NCBI RefSeq assembly: GCF_031877795.1
Contig: NC_133942.1
Span: 3,968,001-4,032,000 of the forward strand
Reading direction: 5' to 3'
Length of the DNA stretch: 64,000 nucleotides
Source: Strix aluco
Taxonomy: Eukaryota; Chordata; Aves; Strigiformes; Strigidae
Part shown: one piece after another, positions 37,933 through 47,812 of the stretch
Layout: each line of letters opens with the position of its first letter
Numbering within the stretch: position 1 is the first letter of the stretch
Program-made: the position numbers and the translations under genes
The notes under the pieces: model-generated
What the model was told of the DNA's origin: nothing
The model's database searches: none
The model's input: the letters and a program-made list of their open reading frames with translations, nothing else

Positions 37933-38679
37933 CTTCTCCGACTTCACCTTTTTCAGCTGCCGACACTCACTTTCCCCATCCTCCAGCTCCGACTTAACTC
38001 CCAAGGGATTGAGCGCAGCTCCCGTGTCAATAGCTATACTCCCAAGCTGCTCGGCAGCAGCAGGCTCTGTCCCCTGGCCCCCATCATACTGTCCCACCCT
38101 CACTGCCAGGGCCAGGGGCTGCAGCACGCTGGGCTCCTTCTCCGCCGCAGCCCCTGCACCCTCACTCCTTTCCTTCTTGCTCTTGGATGAGCCACCCTCC
38201 TTCTCCTTCTTGGAGCCGGCCACGCTGCGAGACGCCTTGGCCGATTTCTCTGAGCCCTTGGGGGTGACGGCGGGCACCAAGCCACCCGAGTTCGCACCGT
38301 CCCCAGAGCGTCCTTGAGCCTCCTTCTTGCCACCAGCTCCCTCGCTGGGAGTGAACAAGGAGGTCCCTGGGGTTGGCTTGCCACTGTCCTTCACACTCTT
38401 GCTCCTTTTCGACTTGGATTTACCCTCCTTGCCCTGCGGGCCCGGCACCGGGCTCACAAACTTGATGTTATCCGGTAGGGTTGCCACTGCGTTGGGTGCC
38501 GGGAGCCCCACCTCTTTGGAGCCCGACATTTCCAATTTCTGCTGATCCTTCTCCAAATCAGCGTCCAGGTCAATGATGAGATTCCCTACACCAATGTCCC
38601 ACTCATCCCCGCTGTCATACGTCTCAACCGGGTTTGCATCGATTCCTTTCCCTCCGGAAGCTCCGCTGCTCAAGGACAT
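37933..38679 (-). CDS. ZNF609: ZNF609 N-terminal coding exon (exon 2, partial gene)
   Basis: This exon encodes residues 1-249 of ZNF609, a large nuclear transcription regulator (about 1,400 residues in mammals) with one C2H2 finger encoded outside this window. The family is reported to work with the cohesin loader NIPBL and the Integrator complex in neural progenitors, and to influence Rag gene expression in thymocytes. The translation matches my memory of mammalian ZNF609 almost residue for residue at the start: an acidic stretch at residues 22-45 (YDSGDEWDIGVGN, then LIIDLDADLEKD), a basic NLS-like cluster at 84-97, a second lysine-rich run at 155-171, and KKVKSEK at 243-249. The ATG has a purine at -3, and an in-frame TGA lies seven codons upstream, so no N-terminal extension is possible within this exon. 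The exon ends in phase 0 at GAGAAG|GTAAGA. The reading continues only 12 codons into the intron, and those codons are not coding. Identity is very secure. Exon limits rest on splice consensus. Confidence 0.95.
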
Positions 38680-38800
38680 CTTAGAGTTAACGGCCCCTCA
38701 CGGTTCAAGGCTCTTCCCTGCCTCCACGCCCTGGGGGTCACCTACGTCCTCGGGGGGCTTCCAGCGGTGGTCGGGGTCTGCCCAGGTGACGGCATCGCTG
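38680..38800 (-). other. ZNF609: 5' untranslated part of ZNF609 exon 2
   Basis: These 121 nt lie between the inferred 3' splice site and the initiator ATG. The acceptor reads TTTGCTCTCCCTTCCAG|CAG on the minus strand, with a pyrimidine tract directly before AG at 38802-38801. The frame that is open through most of this leader reaches TGA seven codons before the ATG, so it cannot extend the protein. A short upstream ORF lies within it. The acceptor is strong by eye, but no transcript was available. Confidence 0.8.
38742..38795 (-). other. upstream ORF in the ZNF609 exon 2 leader
   Basis: An ATG five bases into exon 2 opens a 17-codon ORF rich in Pro and Thr, ending in TAG at 38744-38742. That is 62 nt before the main ATG and in a different frame. 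If the mature leader starts with exon 1 and joins here, scanning ribosomes meet this ATG before the ZNF609 start. It has G at +4 but its -3 base is C, so leaky scanning is likely. Its existence is seen in the sequence. Its use is inferred. Confidence 0.4.
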
Positions 38801-39640
38801 CTGGAAGGGAGAGCAAAGACAACAGGGTTACACAAGAAGAGCCCCGGAGCAGGCTGATCTGCCTTCACCGGCAGCCACACGTGCAGGCAGGAAAGGTCCT
38901 GGGCAGGGTGAAAGCGCCCAACCTCCCAAATCCCCCGTCGCACGACGCAAGGCAGCATCCTCCTGCCACCCCCACCAGGCTGGGGGCTGCCCCTCAGCTG
39001 TCCCTGCAGCAGCAGCCATCTGGCACCAGTCCCTCGATCAATACCAGCCCTGGCAGGTCACGGCTCTCGGCTCCAACAAGACATTACTCACACGTTTCCC
39101 TGCTCGCCATTTCCCTCTGAATTATCGAGCGCTGCCCCTGGGAGGGAGGATTGATTCCTCTCCTGCTGATGCCACCCGGGGGGAGGGCTCCTCTCCACAC
39201 CAGCCTCGCTGCAAGGGACGAGAGCCACTCCCCGGGGAAGTCAAGTGCCTCAGTGGGAAATAAATCCCAAGCTTCAGAGCGCCTGTGACACTTGGGACAC
39301 GTCAGAGCGGTTGCCGAAGGCCAAATCGCAGCAGGAAGCGCAGGGTTTCCATCCCGCACCTCCAGGCAGCACAACACGGCACACGGCTTTAGGACGTTAA
39401 ACCACCATCACCTCCAGCATGATGAGCTGCACAGCAGGCTTCGAATGATGGCAAACAGAGACACAGCGGCACAGGAACCCGGTCTTAACTGAGAAGAGGG
39501 GGGATCAGCCCTCCCTGGCCACGCTGTGGCCAACCCCAGCTAGCCCAAAATTTCTCCTCCCAACTTCTCAGCCCCTGGCTCTCCCTGTTCTCAGATGCAT
39601 TGTACGCTGCCATGTCCCCAGAGGCAGCGACAGGGGGAGG

Positions 39641-39682
39641 AAAACAAACAAAAAAAAAAAAAAAACCAGAAAAAAAAAAGAG
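39641..39682. repeat. A-rich simple repeat upstream of exon 2
   Basis: Forty bases of almost pure A, interrupted by a few C and G, lie about 0.85 kb upstream of exon 2 in the sense direction. In the transcript this is a U-rich tract. The nearest A-rich tracts in intron 2 have the same polarity, so they cannot pair with it across exon 2. Confidence 0.85.
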
Positions 39683-41012
39683 ACACCCACGCAAAACCTG
39701 AAAAAGCACCGGAGTCACTGGCTGAGATTAGCTCGTGGCAATTACACTGACGAGACATAATTAACACATGAAACAGCTTCTTCCCAGCAGCCACCCGGCC
39801 AGCTACTTGGCCCCAGCCGCCCGCTCTCCAGATCGCTTAAGAAAGCCTTGACCACCCATTTGGACGAAGCTCCTCTCCAGCAGCACTGTCCTCCCCTTGC
39901 CCGCCACGCTCTGGGCCTGACGGCTCCTGGTACTATTTAAGAGCAACACTTCAAAAACAGGTGACTTAAAGAGAAATGAGAAGGGAAGGGAAAAAAAACC
40001 AACCACCCCACACACGCACAAATTTCTTCAAACCCCAGCAGGCAGGAGCCTGGAAAGCAGCTTCATGGTGCGTTTCCAGAGATGCAAACACTGTAAAAAT
40101 GCCAGGGATTCTTTCATCAGACAGGCTGCCGCAGCCAGACCATTTTCCATCTGCTCCCCACAGCATCCTCGGCTCTGTACAGCTAATAATCCGCTCTCTG
40201 ACAGGTCATTACGGAGATTTTTAACCCCAGGAGCCGGGGGCTAGCATGCAAACTGGAAATGAAAAGCACTGACCTCTCATTTCAGCGGCAGAGAAAGTGC
40301 CGAATCAGGAGATCACTTTGTGCACAGGAGTCGCTAACAGCTTCCCAAAGCCGCCCTGCGCGTTTCTATCATCGCCGCCTCCTCTTCCTCCTCCTGACCC
40401 AGCACCCACTCCCCAGCACCAAACCGGGGCGTCCAGCCCGACCCCACCGACCTGCCTCTCCAGAGCCTCTCTCAGAACCACCGATGGGGCCGGCAATCAG
40501 CGGCGATCGGCAAGCGACCATCTCATCTCTGCACGGTGCAGACCTCCCCGGCCGGCAAGCGTTGCTGCCGCCAGCTCCCTTTGTGCTGTGGATCCTTTGT
40601 CCAGATGGGCAAAACCAGTAACAAGGTGGATAAACTAGATTTTTAGCTGGTAGCAGCCCCTTCCCTGCCCAAAGTTGAGGCACAGCGTCCAGTCACAACC
40701 CGCTGGACAGGGCTCGGGGACACGGCGCTGCTGCACAGGACCAACACACATGAGCTACCAGGAGAGGAGAAGGCTCAGCCTCCAACTCCAAGAGCTGCCC
40801 ACTCAAGGTTGGAGCACGTGAAGGGCCATGGCCAGCTCAGATCAGAGGGACACACAGACAAGGACCTGGCCCCGCAGTTGCAGGGAGGCAACGGACACTC
40901 CACAGGGTTGTACTGTGACAGGCAGAGCATCACCCGCTCCACGCAACGCCTCCATGACGCTGGCTTGGCTGGCTCTCAGCTCACACTGGGGAACTCGCCT
41001 TGCTGTTTTCAG

Positions 41013-41066
41013 TGTGCATATATACATGCACACACACATATAAATAAATATTATTTATATATATGA
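41013..41066. repeat. CA/TA microsatellite
   Basis: Alternating purine-pyrimidine sequence (tgtgcatatatacatgcaca, then taaataaatattatttatat) that is likely to be length-variable and easily melted. Confidence 0.8.
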
Positions 41067-42563
41067 AATAAGGAGAGCAGATGAGCAGGACTTTGGTCTG
41101 AAACTATGCAAACAGCAGCAGCGTTTGCCAATTCCTACCACAACAAAAGGAAGAAGGAGCCCAGAAGTCCGCTGGGTCCCTGGCGATTAGAGAGCCAGGA
41201 ACAATCAAAGGGTTAGAAAACAACAGGAGAAAAAACATCCACCCAATGGAGGAGGCGTCGAGGGAGCCCGAGCTCTGCTAATGCAGAGGGAAGGGAACCG
41301 CAAACAGGACAGACGAGAACACGCTGGATTTGCAAGAGCAGACGAAAGGCACGTCGCGCCAAGAGTGAGACAGGGAGGTCGAGACGTGCCACCGCAGGAA
41401 GAGGGACCAGGGCAGCGACCGGCCCTTTCCAGCCCGGGGCTGCAGGACGCTGGTACACGTTCTGGGGGGGGTCCCCCGCATGTCAACCATTACACATGGC
41501 TCTACAGCACCTCCTGAAGCTCAAATACCCCCTCCCTGAAACACCCATCTCAATTCCCCATGTCTCTTCTCCAGTGAGCCACACTCACTGGCTCAACCTC
41601 TGCAGCTGGAGGAGGGTTTTGGGTGCCTCTCCCAAGCAAGACACCCAGGGACCCCTGACCTGCCATACTGTGGCAGATGGGAACCCCTGGCTACTGCAGC
41701 CCATGGTCCAGAGGGGGAGGTCCCTTTCCCACCACCCGGTTTGCCCAAGCTGGAAAAGCGCCGGGTGCTATCCAGATCCTCCCCACTCTCCTGCCGGGGG
41801 GGTGTAACGCCACCACAAATCACAGCATCTCAGAAAACAGACCGAGGAGATTGATTCAGCTATAAACGTGTCCTTCCTCTTACCTCCTGCCATCGCGGGA
41901 TTGATCCCCGCGCAACATGAAAAGCATGTGCTCACTTGTTGGCCTGGAGACCTGCCAACAAAGCGTTTTAAGAGCAGTCCTGGAGCGCAGATCCTACAAG
42001 GAGACAGCTTTCTGCTTGGGAATGCTGCACACACACAGCACCAGACATGAATAATTCAGCTCCATTAGGTGCCGAGACCTCTACAATCCGCATCTACGGG
42101 CTGGGACAGAGCCAACCATATTAAGAGACAAACCTGAAAGTTCACTTTCAGAGCTGCAAACACACCTAGAGAAAGCTATTCAAACAGAATAGCTCGCCTT
42201 CAAAAAAGGGAGCGAGGAAACCGCATGAGCCCCCGGCTCTTTGTGCTAAAACATGTGCAAGATGCTCGGCAGCAAACCCACCGAGCCCGCGCCTCTCCAG
42301 CTTTCTCTGCTGGTTACTGGAGGCCAAGAAACCAAAGCGGGGAAGGACTGAACGCCCAAGGGCGGCGAGATGCAGGAGAAAGTTCTTCTCCTGGCAGCAA
42401 CCAGCCCACACATAGGGAGACTGTCTCATACCCATGTGCTCCAGCCTGCAGCGCTCCAGGATCAGCCTCTGGTGGCTTCCAGACATGACCGACTGCAATT
42501 TTCACCCTGATTAACTTTCAGGAATGCCCGCAAGAAGGAGCTGCAAAGACGACACGGTGGGGC

Positions 42564-42576
42564 GGGGGGGGGGGGG
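42564..42576. repeat. G13 homopolymer
   Basis: Thirteen consecutive G, with further G runs just before, about 0.4 kb from the longer G run at 42.95 kb. Confidence 0.9.
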
Positions 42577-42950
42577 AAATCTCCAGGACACGGCGTTTCC
42601 TCTGGCAGGGTACAAGGCAGGGAGCAGAGGGTTTCAACAAGATGCTTGCGCAGGCTGGGAGCAACCCTGGGCAGCAAACAGACCCCTCTGCTCCCTCCCA
42701 GGGGGAGGCAAAGGCAGCGCTGGCAGTCGGGGAGAGCATCCATGGAAGAGATGCTGGCCCCCCCAACTAGCCAAGACCCCGAAGGGCTCCCCACAAGCCC
42801 CCAGCCCCACTCTGCCAAGGCAGCGGCACGAGGGGCCGCAGTGCCGAGGCCCTTCCTCCCGCCACTGGCAGCCAGCCGACAGCTCTCCCCATACGCTGCC
42901 TCCGCACAAGATCCCTTTTTGTTTCCTTTTACGACTAAAGAAACTCGGGG

Positions 42951-42951
<1 letters not shown>

Positions 42952-42981
<30 letters not shown>
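42952..42981. repeat. G30 homopolymer
   Basis: Thirty consecutive G with an additional GGGGC just before. Such a run forms stable quadruplexes and is hard to sequence, so the length in the assembly may be wrong. It is C30 in the ZNF609 pre-mRNA. Confidence 0.9.
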
Positions 42982-42982
<1 letters not shown>

Positions 42983-43160
42983 AACACGCCTGCCTTTCCC
43001 GAGCTGCCGCACTCGCTCCCCGCTCAGCTCCTACCACCGCATTTGTAATCCCCCAGCTGGGCTTGTTTGGGTTGGATTTTTGTTAAGTAACTCCCATGTC
43101 TTTTCTGCAGATTTCTTTTTAAGATGTTCCCCTCTCTCCCCGCCCCCTCTCTCTAGAGAT

Positions 43161-43198
43161 GGGGGAGAAAAAAAAAAAAAAGAGGAAAAAAAGAGAAA
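43161..43198. repeat. 38-nt homopurine tract
   Basis: Uninterrupted purines with an A14 core and GA-rich ends, lying close to the G30 run. Confidence 0.85.
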
Positions 43199-43680
43199 TG
43201 TTGAACGCGAGCCAGCTGGCACGCACAAGAGGAGACGGAGAAATCTGCACAAAGGAGCTTCCTCACTCACTTGCTGCTTTCAGCTCAAGAAATCACGCAG
43301 GGGAGGAGGGTTTGCTCTCCCCCATACATCAGTCAAGCCATAGCAGACAAAGGAGATTTACCATGACACCCTCCAGAACTGCCACCCAACGGGGGCAGGA
43401 TCCCTCAATCGCCTTCACCCGGCAGGAGTCCGAGCTGTTGCAAAACACGCCGAAGCGCAGGGCTTCAAAACAAGCTGTTCAATGTGGAATTAAGCAAGAT
43501 TTTGAATGGAGGAGCTGTGCTCCCGCCTCCTCGCTCACACAAGGCGCTGGGAGAACTTTGGTGGCTCTCGAGGCTGAGCGGGACGGCGCCGGCGAGCTGC
43601 CAGGAGGGAGAAGGCTGAACCCAATTTGAATAAAATGGAGCCACCCTTCTTTTTTTAATATGGAGGTGCACCCCGCCAAG

Positions 43681-43703
43681 ACTACATCTTCCAGCATGCA
43701 CTG
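43681..43703 (+). promoter_or_regulatory. ZNF143/THAP11-type binding site
   Basis: ACTACATCTTCCAGCATGCA, followed by CTG, matches the long SBS motif ACTACAnnTCCCAGnATGC recognised by ZNF143 (often with THAP11/HCFC1), with one change in the TCCC core. The motif normally marks promoters and chromatin-loop anchors. Here it lies within intron 1 of ZNF609, 4.9 kb upstream of exon 2 and about 9.6 kb downstream of the promoter. It is seen by eye. Binding is inferred. Confidence 0.5.
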
Positions 43704-45020
43704 CAGCTGGAGCGCCCAGAGAGACGTCGAGAAACTTATGCCGGGACTCCAAGTTTCCATAGGCTGAGGCTTGACACTGGAGATGAACCTGACACAGGGC
43801 AGCGCTCGAGTCATGAGTCATTTGTTGGCATTCTTGAGAAAAGCCTGAAATATTTCAGTCCAGGCATTACAAAAGCAGGACAGACGAGGTCACTGGAAGC
43901 GGCTGGAGATGGAGGAATATAGGAGAGGTGAGCAAAGACCTCTTCCGTGTAGGGATGGACAGGCAATCACCCTACCTGGAGCAAAGCTCGGGAGATTTAG
44001 CAGTCAAAACACCCACCTGCTACCAAATACACACTCAGGTGTCAACCACACATTCAACATCGGTCAAAAGATGCAGCTCAGATCAAAATTCAACCTCACA
44101 TCCACCTCCATCCGCCCATGGCCTTAAAACACGACCTTTACAGCAACACTCAGCAAGGCTACTGCGCACAAAGAAGTCCAGCAAAACTGTCAATACAAGA
44201 TAAGTGCGCTCTGTGCCAGATCTCAACCTGGCTGTGTTTGAAGAAAACACTTCACCAGATTAGCTAAGACCCAGTGTTAGCTTCTTATTGACACTTCTTT
44301 ATCCTCAACACCAAACAGGACTTGAGGAGAAGCTCCATCTAGGGCTGAAAAACCCAACGTTCTTGAACACAGCTCGATGGCAAAGCCACCCTCGCCAGAC
44401 CCCCTCACTTCCCTCAACTCCCAACAAGCCAAACACATCACCGATACGCGAGGCACACAAAAAGGGGGAAGACAAAAAGGAGGAAATGTTTCCGGCCTTC
44501 CAGTATGTTGCGAAAGGGGGAAAACTAGAACAAGTTCCTCTTTAATCCTTCCATCACTCTTGGAAGTGTCATCACCAGAGTCCCAATTTTTCATGTGTTC
44601 GTGCCTTGAGAGCCCACAGTTCTTCAGATTTACAATTATTTGGTTTTGATGTCTCTCAGCCCTTGCATTTTTTCCAAGCTGCCTGCCTCTGCACTGAATA
44701 AAACACAACCCACATTTCCACCACCAATACACAAGGAAGTCCAGAGCTTCATATTTCAAGAAAACTAACAGCAAGAGAAGCATCACTCAAAAGCATGGTC
44801 CTCAGCTCAAGCAGGAGGCACATCAATACCTACAGACCCACATGAAGGCACCAAATGTCACTTTATTTCATTCCTGTGAAGGACAGCAGGCAGACATCAC
44901 CCGGTACGCTTGTCTGCTCTCCACCGACTCGCACTGCTAGAGTCACTCCTCTGGTGGGAAGCTGAGCAAACACCACTGTTACACACAAGCACGAACGCAT
45001 GTGTCAACACGATACAAGTC

Positions 45021-45358
45021 ACAGAACTGTAGAGCAGACCAGGTTGGAAGAGACCTTGAAAGGTCACCTGGTCCAACCTTTTGTGGGAAAGGGAACCCAG
45101 ATAAAGTTATCTACCACCCTGTCCAGTCGCATCTTGAAGATCTCCAGCGATGTAAACTCTACCAAGTCCCTGAGGAGGTTGTTTCAGTGAATGATTGTTC
45201 TCACCGTAAAAAATTTCTTTCTTATGTTGAAATTAAACCTCTCCCAGTGCAACTTGTATCCGTTGCCCCTTGACTTCTCCAGGTGGCTCCTCGTGAACAG
45301 AACGCCTTCACCCTCTTTGTATTCGCCCTTTAAGTCCAGCGACTTGGCTGTGTGCGTG
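45021..45358 (-). mobile_element. CR1 LINE fragment in intron 1 (45.0 kb)
   Basis: The + strand shows ggttggaagagaccttgaaa followed by a variant 3' UTR, then the region whose minus-strand translation contains GNGYKLHWERFNFNIRKKFF, the last conserved block of CR1 ORF2. It differs clearly from the other copies (a rather long variant 3' UTR and a YKLHWERFNF block), so it probably belongs to another CR1 subfamily. It lies in the same orientation as ZNF609. Confidence 0.88.
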
Positions 45359-47794
45359 TCCCTCCTACGGAGAGCTGACGGACCTCCTGCGAGGCAGGAG
45401 CCAGGTTTGCAGGAAAGGTCACAGTGGTGGGATAAAGCAACATCACGGACTGGAGGAGCGTCAGGCACAGCTAGGGCAGACGAGAGCTGTGCCAGCACTT
45501 CATTACAGCTCTCACGGCACTGTCCTGTGCGAGGCACGTCCCCTTCCCAAGCCTCTGCCATGGAGATGAGCAGGTAGCAGCAAGGCTCAGGCTTGGCTCT
45601 TCCTCTGGACCATTGCCTGCTCATCCAAAAACACCAGGCTAGACTTCTTCCAGCAAGCATGACCTTGCAGACTTCAAAATCTCTGACAGCTGAAAATGGC
45701 CAAGAGCTTTCTCAGCAAGCCCAGCACTCAGATCCACATCCATAAACATAAACTAGTACCCAGCACTCTTAACATTCAGCTGTGCTGGGAAAGAGGAATT
45801 GAAAAAACCCACGTGCATGGGAGAAAAAGCATTTGGTGGATAAAATAATGGAGCCAGCTTCCTTCCTGCAAGCTCAACTCTCAGATCTATCCTGAATTAG
45901 GGACGCCCAACTGGGATTTACCCCTCACCGTTGTGTCTGCACGCTGGAAGACACCACCGTGTAATTGCTGTGCCCAGACCTGCACATGACGGTTTAACAA
46001 TAACTAGAAACACAGCCCCATCTTCACCCCAAACCTGCATCCCACGATCTCCACATGTCACCCTGCGTGACTGCAGGTGTCACAGCATCGCCAGCACACG
46101 GCACCCAGCGGGGCCTGGCAGGCACAGGCAGGAGCGGAGAGGCATCACCGCGGGGTTCGGCTGTTGGAGGCTGACACATGGACCGTTGGCAGCTACACAG
46201 TGGCAAAAGCAAAAAGCAACCCTGTGAGCAATAACCAGCCAGGGTTAACTCAGAAGCGCTTCAGATGAGCGTAAGCTAGACAAGCCGGCGCGCTACAGCT
46301 CATCAGAGGCGCTGCCGGCAGCACCGGACACGGCCCCGGCACTCTCCTACCACCGCAAAGCCCATTCTTGTTGAACCCAGCCAGCCATGCTGCTACTGGC
46401 TGTTGCCAAAAATAACATTAAACACTCAAAATGGGACATCTGAGCAAATCTGTTTGGCACTGAGCTCTGCATCACAATGCTTCCCACAGGGACAAACCTG
46501 GGGGCTGACTGTCCCTCAAGCAGAGAGCTGGTTTCCACCAGGGAAATGGAGCAGCTGTGTGGATTTAAACCCGGTCTGGTTACACCCTTGCTAACCCCAG
46601 TGCAGAAGTGAACTGATTTACAAGAAGCTTAAAGTTATCTGAATCAGTGGCCCGTCCTCACACCCAGCCTAGAAGGGGGTAGAGAGCACATAAAAGTAAC
46701 CAAAAAGGCTTACAAATTCCAGATAAAGCCTCGCACAGGCTGGACGATTGCCAGCAGCCTGAGAAAGTCAGCAGTGAGAGGAAGCAGCAAGATGGATGTG
46801 ACCAGGAAAGATCCCCGAAGCATCAGTCATGGAGACGAGAAGCAAGAAGAGCTGGTGAAGACCAAAGACAACCAACGGGCATAAATAACCACTGGCGTAA
46901 GTGCTGGAAAAAAAAGAGCTCACCCTTTTCCCCCTGCTTGCCCAACACCATCAGCAGGGCTGCAGAAAGGCACCCGCAGTTCTGGCAGCAGGCTGAGCTC
47001 CTGGGCATTAGTGTGAGCAGAGCGGGCGCCTCCGAACCAGCCATGTGCACCTTTTCCTTACGGGGTTTTGGAGGCAGCGAGGCTCCTCGCCTCGCTCCCA
47101 GCCACCCTGGTATCCCTGCTGTCCCACAGCCCCATGGTGGTCCCAGTCCAGTTGCAGCCACACGGTTTCCAGTGAGGATGACCCTCCACAGAGGTACAGC
47201 AGGACACAGAAACCACCAGCTGCGTGGCAGAAGCAGGGAGGGCTCCGTGCTGAAGTCAACGTCTTGTTTCTGTCTTCTCCACCTGAAGGAAGAGCGCCAG
47301 TGATCCCAGCTGAGGGATGCCCAGCTGAACAGCATCTCCCAGCCACAGCCCTGCCTCTACAGGAGAGTACCACGCAGCAGCACAACTTGCAGAGGCCAGA
47401 CAGACGGTCATTTGCTCGCTCCCAGGGAAGGGACAGCTTCTGGGCTTTATTTTTTCTTTTAGGAGAAGAGCACACAGGCAGCCTTGGCTGTTTCCCAGGC
47501 TTCAAAAGAGGACGAACATCTCTCGGCCGCTCCAAAAATGAAGGAGTAGCCACTTCACCTATTAATGCCTTTAATTCCCTTCATTCAATAACCAATTAGG
47601 GCACCTTGGCTACAGGAGCTAAGGCTTCATTTGCAGCAGAGGTCTGTACGTGCAGCTGTAATCTCTCTTGCTGTCAAACCATCAGCCTGGCAACACTTTG
47701 GGAAAAACCAACCAGACTGTGAAGTAAAGGAGGAGGGAAGGTGTACACAGACAGGGACAAATGCAAGTAGAACAAGTACCATGCCAAGAAATCC

Positions 47795-47812
47795 TTTTTT
47801 TTTTTTTTTTTT
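47795..47812. repeat. T18 homopolymer
   Basis: Simple poly-T tract just before an AT-rich block at 47.83-48.07 kb. Confidence 0.9.

Larger units (their letters stand above)
37933..38800 (-). ncRNA. candidate circ-ZNF609 exon (single-exon circular RNA)
   Basis: In mammals this same exon of ZNF609 back-splices to give circ-ZNF609, an abundant single-exon circular RNA of about 874 nt (from memory) that carries the initiator ATG and has been reported to be translated weakly. Here the equivalent exon is 868 nt and is flanked by a strong acceptor and a strong donor. Both lengths leave a remainder of 1 on division by 3. A circle would therefore carry the ZNF609 frame across the junction in a new phase. 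In this window that phase stays open for 20 codons and stops at the TGA at 38740-38738. I saw no nearby inverted repeats that would pair the flanking introns. Circularisation in this species is inference from conservation. Confidence 0.45.
38801..45020. other. intron 1 block between exon 2 and the CR1 copy
   Basis: This holds the A-rich tract, the CA/TA microsatellite, the G13 and G30 runs, a homopurine tract and the ZNF143-type site, with an AP-1 consensus TGAGTCA at 43814-43820. Little recognisable repeat is present otherwise. Confidence 0.6.

Noticed and set aside
37703..38317. 204-codon + strand frame opposite exon 2
   Set aside because: It is a shadow of the ZNF609 coding exon on the opposite strand.
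38698..38958. 86-codon minus-strand frame covering the exon 2 leader, considered as an N-terminal extension
   Set aside because: It is in frame with ZNF609 but ends in TGA seven codons before the ATG, and its upper part lies in intron 1.
39641..39682. A-rich tract considered as the tail of a processed pseudogene
   Set aside because: No gene-derived body or target-site duplication is recognisable on either side.
35193..45358. CR1 copies either side of exon 2 considered as inverted repeats driving circularisation
   Set aside because: Both lie in the same orientation and belong to different CR1 types, so they cannot form a long duplex across the exon.
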